Assembly (NCBI GenBank): GCA_031835245.1
Contig: JAVKOQ010000087.1
Coordinates: forward strand, 62,001-126,000
DNA length: 64,000 nt
Source: Balamuthia mandrillaris
Lineage: Eukaryota; Discosea; Longamoebia; Balamuthiidae
Direction of reading: 5' to 3'
The position numbers and the translations under genes were made by a program. Shown here piece after piece: positions 61,114-64,000 of the stretch (the first letter of the stretch is position 1; every line of letters starts with the position of its first letter). Under the pieces are notes generated by a model. It ran no database searches, had not been told where the DNA came from, and was given only the letters and a program-made list of their open reading frames with translations.

Positions 61114-62986
61114 TTATTTTTCTTCTGTTGGGCGAGAAACGACGAGTTTGGCCATTGCGGAGTGTTCCGGCTCCATCTGGCTCAAAACCTTGGCCCAAAA
61201 GCCATCTCGGTGCCTCTTTCGTTCCACATCGTTGGTCACGTTCTTGGTGTTTTGGAGTACAGAGAAGATCATCGCTGGGGAGAGAGAAGCCAACATCCAA
61301 CCTTAAGTTGTTTGGTGAGTATGGCGTGAGAGAAATGAGAAGAGAGAGAAGAAGAGAGAAAAAAAAAGAGAGAAGAGAGAAGAGAGAAGAGAGAGAACGT
61401 ACTGCCTTGCTTGAACTCAGCTTCGAGTTGGCCAGGAGACCACACAGAGTGACCCAAGAAAAAATGAATATTCTTATCTGCCGGTTCTTCCTGTTCTTCC
61501 TTATTTTTCCATGCATTGCGAGAAAGACGAAAGGGATCTCCTCCACAATAAACACCACCAGGCAGTATACGCTTGATTTGATGACTAGCCATGCCTCTTC
61601 TTGCTTCCTCTTCTTCTTCCTCCTCCTCATCTTCCGCTTCTCTTTCTCTCTCTTCTGTTTGCTGATGCTTCCCAACCACTTGTTCTGCTTCTTTCACGTT
61701 GTTGCCTTCTGGTGTTGGCAGATGACGAGAGTAAGAGTGAAGGAAGAACAAATGGCCATTGACTGGTTGTTGGTAAGGAACCGGTCCTCCATACTGAATC
61801 GGTCTAGCTCCATACTCACTTGCTAACCGCACTAAGTTATCTTCTTCATCTCCTTGCTCCGCTTCTTCTTTTTCTTCCTCTTCTTCATCTTCTAAATCAT
61901 CACCTTCTTCCTCATCCTCATCTTCATCCTCATCCTCCTCATCTTCTGCATTTTCACTTTCACTTTGTTCCACTAATGTTCCTCTTCGTCGTGCTTTTAG
62001 AGCGTTGGCTCTATCTCTGTAAAGGAGTTGATGACGGATTATACTCGCGACTGTTTGCAGTTTACCCTCATCCACAAACGGGTTGTTGAGAATGATGCCT
62101 TTAGCTCCGCTTTTAGTGTTGTAATCGTAGAGAAGAACAGCAGAGCGTTTGAAGGCATCTCCCTCTAAGTTTGGGTGAGCAATTAGCACCGTTCCTTTTT
62201 GGAGCATTCGTGTGGTGCTTGCTGTTTCGTCTGTGCTGTCTTGTTGTCCGGTTTCCTGTGGATGTTGTTGTTGTTGTTGTGTATTTTCTTTGAGACCAAA
62301 CAGAGAGGCTTTGTTTGTTGATGGCAAAAAGAGAGAAGAATGAATAAATGAATGACTAGAACGCGGAGGAGAACAGCAGATTTGAAAGTGAAGAGAGCAG
62401 AGAAACAAAGAGAGAGAACAGAGAGAGAGAGAGAGAGAACAGAGAAAGAGGCCATATCAACGCACTATCAATGCCATATTTCTTGCCAGCACTGACGCAG
62501 CGTCCAATCTCTCTTATCGCAACCAAAGCCGCATCGATCAGTCGCTCCTTTTTCTTTAGTCCATTATTTTTTTTTGGGGCACTTCAGTGTTGTTGCAAAA
62601 ACTAACACAATCGAGCAGTGAGTGAAAAAAAAAAAAGGACAAACCAGTTGATCGGGTTCGTCTTTATGCCGATGGAAGACGTCTGTTAGGAACGACACTA
62701 CGGAGCGTTGCCGCGCGATGGCCGGGTTGTAAAAGAGCGTCTCCTTGTAGCCAAAGAACTCGGTGCTCAGCTCATCCACCACGGAATAAGTGTCGACTTG
62801 CTGTGGTTTGGCGGTGGGCCGCGTTGCTGCGAAAATAGGGGCCAAGGAACGAGCGGCGCCGGCGGAGGAGCGCAGGAAGAGAGTGGGGCGGAGGAGAAGG
62901 TACTTGAGCGCCGGTTCCCTGTCCAGCACCTTGCCCTCCCTCAATAGCGTCCGGTAGACCGTCCTCACTAGCGTGGCATCTCCCAT
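61114..62986 (-). CDS. LYR-like domain fused to an AlgH/UPF0301 (DUF179) domain
   Basis: Four exons, 62986-62645, 62547-62466, 62308-61403 and 61301-61114, give 505 residues in phase. The N-terminus MGDATLVRTVYRTLLREGKV looks like a LYR domain (YRxLLR), a fold used by mitochondrial assembly factors. After a Gln-rich linker, MLQKGTVLIAHPNLEGDAFK, GAKGIILNNPF, YGGPVPYQQPVNGHLFFLHS, GVYCGGDP, FLGHSVWSPGQLEAEFKQGS and WMLASLSPAMIF match AlgH/YqgE proteins from start to end. A long Glu/Asp-rich insert sits inside that domain. UPF0301 has no agreed function; the LYR part suggests a mitochondrial setting. The exon 1 to exon 3 link rests on splice phase alone. Confidence 0.74.
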
Positions 62987-63228
62987 TTTGTTCTGTTTTT
63001 TTTTGTTTTATACTATTCCTGTAGAATTGGTGCTCAATTACAGAACAAATTGAACTCCAAAAGCACCCATGATTTTTCAACACAAATGTTGAGTATGAAA
63101 GGAATGTTATTTATGCAAAGAATTTTTACATGTCTACAAATAAACAAAATAAGGACATCAAAGAAGCGACTGGATCTGATGCAGAAGTGTATGTGCATGA
63201 CGATAGGGGGGAAGGGTTTGTTGGCTCT

Positions 63229-64000
63229 CTAGAACAAGGCCTCGAGGAGAGCGCTGCTGGGAGTGGCGGCGGCGGACTCGGAGTCCTGCACCACCACCAC
63301 GTTCTGGCTCCTCTTCTTGCACTCGCAGCCCTCCTCGGAGGAGGACTCCTCCTGGTCGGGGAGGGTGGGGCTCTGGTCCTCGGGCAAGCGGTCCAACAGG
63401 CAGGCGGTGCGGGCGGAGACGCTGAAGGTGTAGCGGCACATGTCGTTGATGGAGGTCTGGGCGAAGCCCGTGGCCCTGCTGTTCACCGAGGGAGCCATGA
63501 TGTTGCTGCTGTGCCTGGCGCCGTAGTTGTGCCCGATCTCGTGGGCGGGGATGACCCAGCGGGCGTTGCCTCCCAGGTAGCCCGTGATGCCGCAGCCCTG
63601 GGTGGTGTACCTGCAGAGGGCGCTGTAATAGGCACGCCCGGCCACGCCCGTGCGGTCCGGCAGGCATCCGGAGAGCAAGTGCCAGAGGCCGATGGTGCGG
63701 TCGGTCTGGCGGACCCTCCAGTTGCAGAAGGGGGTGAGCCTGGTCTGCACGTCGGAGGGGCAGCTGGCGGTGTTGAAGTTGGTGGAGGAGGAGGAGGAGG
63801 AGGAGGAAGGGCTGGAGTTGATGACCAGGGACTTGATGACGGGCTTGTTGCGCACGGCGGTGTAGTAGTGGCCCTGCATGGTGGACCAGACGTAGGAGAT
63901 GGTGTTGGGGGTGCCGGAGGTGCCCCCCGCCTTGCGCACGTACTGGTTGTCCGTGGCCACGCCCATGAGCAGGTAGCTCGCGCTGCGAGGAGGGCAGCTG
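63229..64000 (-). CDS. Metzincin metalloprotease, ADAM/reprolysin-like (5' partial)
   Basis: One open frame runs from the right window edge (SASYLLMGVATDN) to a stop at 63229, so only the C-terminal 257 residues or so are seen. PAHEIGHNYGARH is the HExxHxxGxxH zinc site and NIMAPSV the Met-turn. Paired cysteines (CNWRV, CLPDRTG, CRYTTQGCG, CRYTFSV) fit a secreted M12 fold. After ACLLDRLPED there is a short acidic tail with CECKK and no clear disintegrin or membrane segment. Third positions are strongly GC-rich and there is no intron in the visible part, as for eIF4A. Confidence 0.85.
   Translation of the reverse strand, partial: SCPPRSASYLLMGVATDNQYVRKAGGTSGTPNTISYVWSTMQGHYYTAVRNKPVIKSLVINSSPSSSSSSSSTNFNTASCPSDVQTRLTPFCNWRVRQTDRTIGLWHLLSGCLPDRTGVAGRAYYSALCRYTTQGCGITGYLGGNARWVIPAHEIGHNYGARHSSNIMAPSVNSRATGFAQTSINDMCRYTFSVSARTACLLDRLPEDQSPTLPDQEESSSEEGCECKKRSQNVVVVQDSESAAATPSSALLEALF

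Overview
The window is nuclear DNA of an intron-rich, gene-dense protist. Nearly every protein gene is split by short GT-AG introns (about 50-120 bp), neighbouring convergent genes end 20-100 bp apart, and intergenic DNA is T-rich and full of homopolymers and microsatellites. The gene content (MyTH4-RhoGAP, F-box/ankyrin, F-box/SPRY, NXPE-like, EGF-repeat receptors, Mpo1-like, SUV39-like genes) fits an amoebozoan resembling Balamuthia or Acanthamoeba. That placement is an inference from gene style, not a species call.

Left third (1-29.5 kb): the 3' part of a giant protein with ASH/MSP-like beta-sandwich repeats; a HemW/RSAD1-like radical SAM gene; a THEP1/NTPCR-type NTPase; a 2.4 kb gene-free stretch; an intronless eIF4A; an F-box/SPRY gene; a SUV39-like histone methyltransferase; pterin-4a-carbinolamine dehydratase; a type II membrane NXPE-like protein whose esterase motif is lost; a CS-domain/Sel1-repeat tail-anchored protein; a dehydrogenase of the chlorophyll b reductase (NYC1/NOL) family; and an F-box/ankyrin gene.

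Middle third (29.7-53 kb): a DDE (PIF/Harbinger or IS5-like) DNA transposon sits about 70 bp upstream of a four-member family of large secreted/membrane proteins. Each has a signal peptide, a beta-rich ectodomain with WDDPTNW and DDVILGG motifs, about ten EGF-like modules and one C-terminal membrane segment. Copies A, B and C are in direct order and copy D is inverted, tail-to-tail with C. Copy A is a pseudogene that also carries a Copia LTR retrotransposon in one exon. B and C are intact in this reading. D differs from its sisters by one missing base in exon 2.

Right third (53-64 kb): a cytochrome P450 that lacks its I-helix oxygen-binding segment, an Mpo1-like dioxygenase, a MyTH4-RhoGAP protein, a LYR-like plus AlgH/UPF0301 fusion protein, and the 3' part of a metzincin (ADAM-like) protease.

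Signals that cut across genes: palindromic TGTCGACA and CRE-like TGACGTCA sites recur in the short promoter regions; intronic microsatellites are almost always pyrimidine-rich on the sense strand; and many 3' splice sites are A-rich (AAAAAG) instead of having a polypyrimidine tract right at the junction. All exon joins below were worked out by eye from splice sites, reading phase and family or paralogue similarity. No database search was run.
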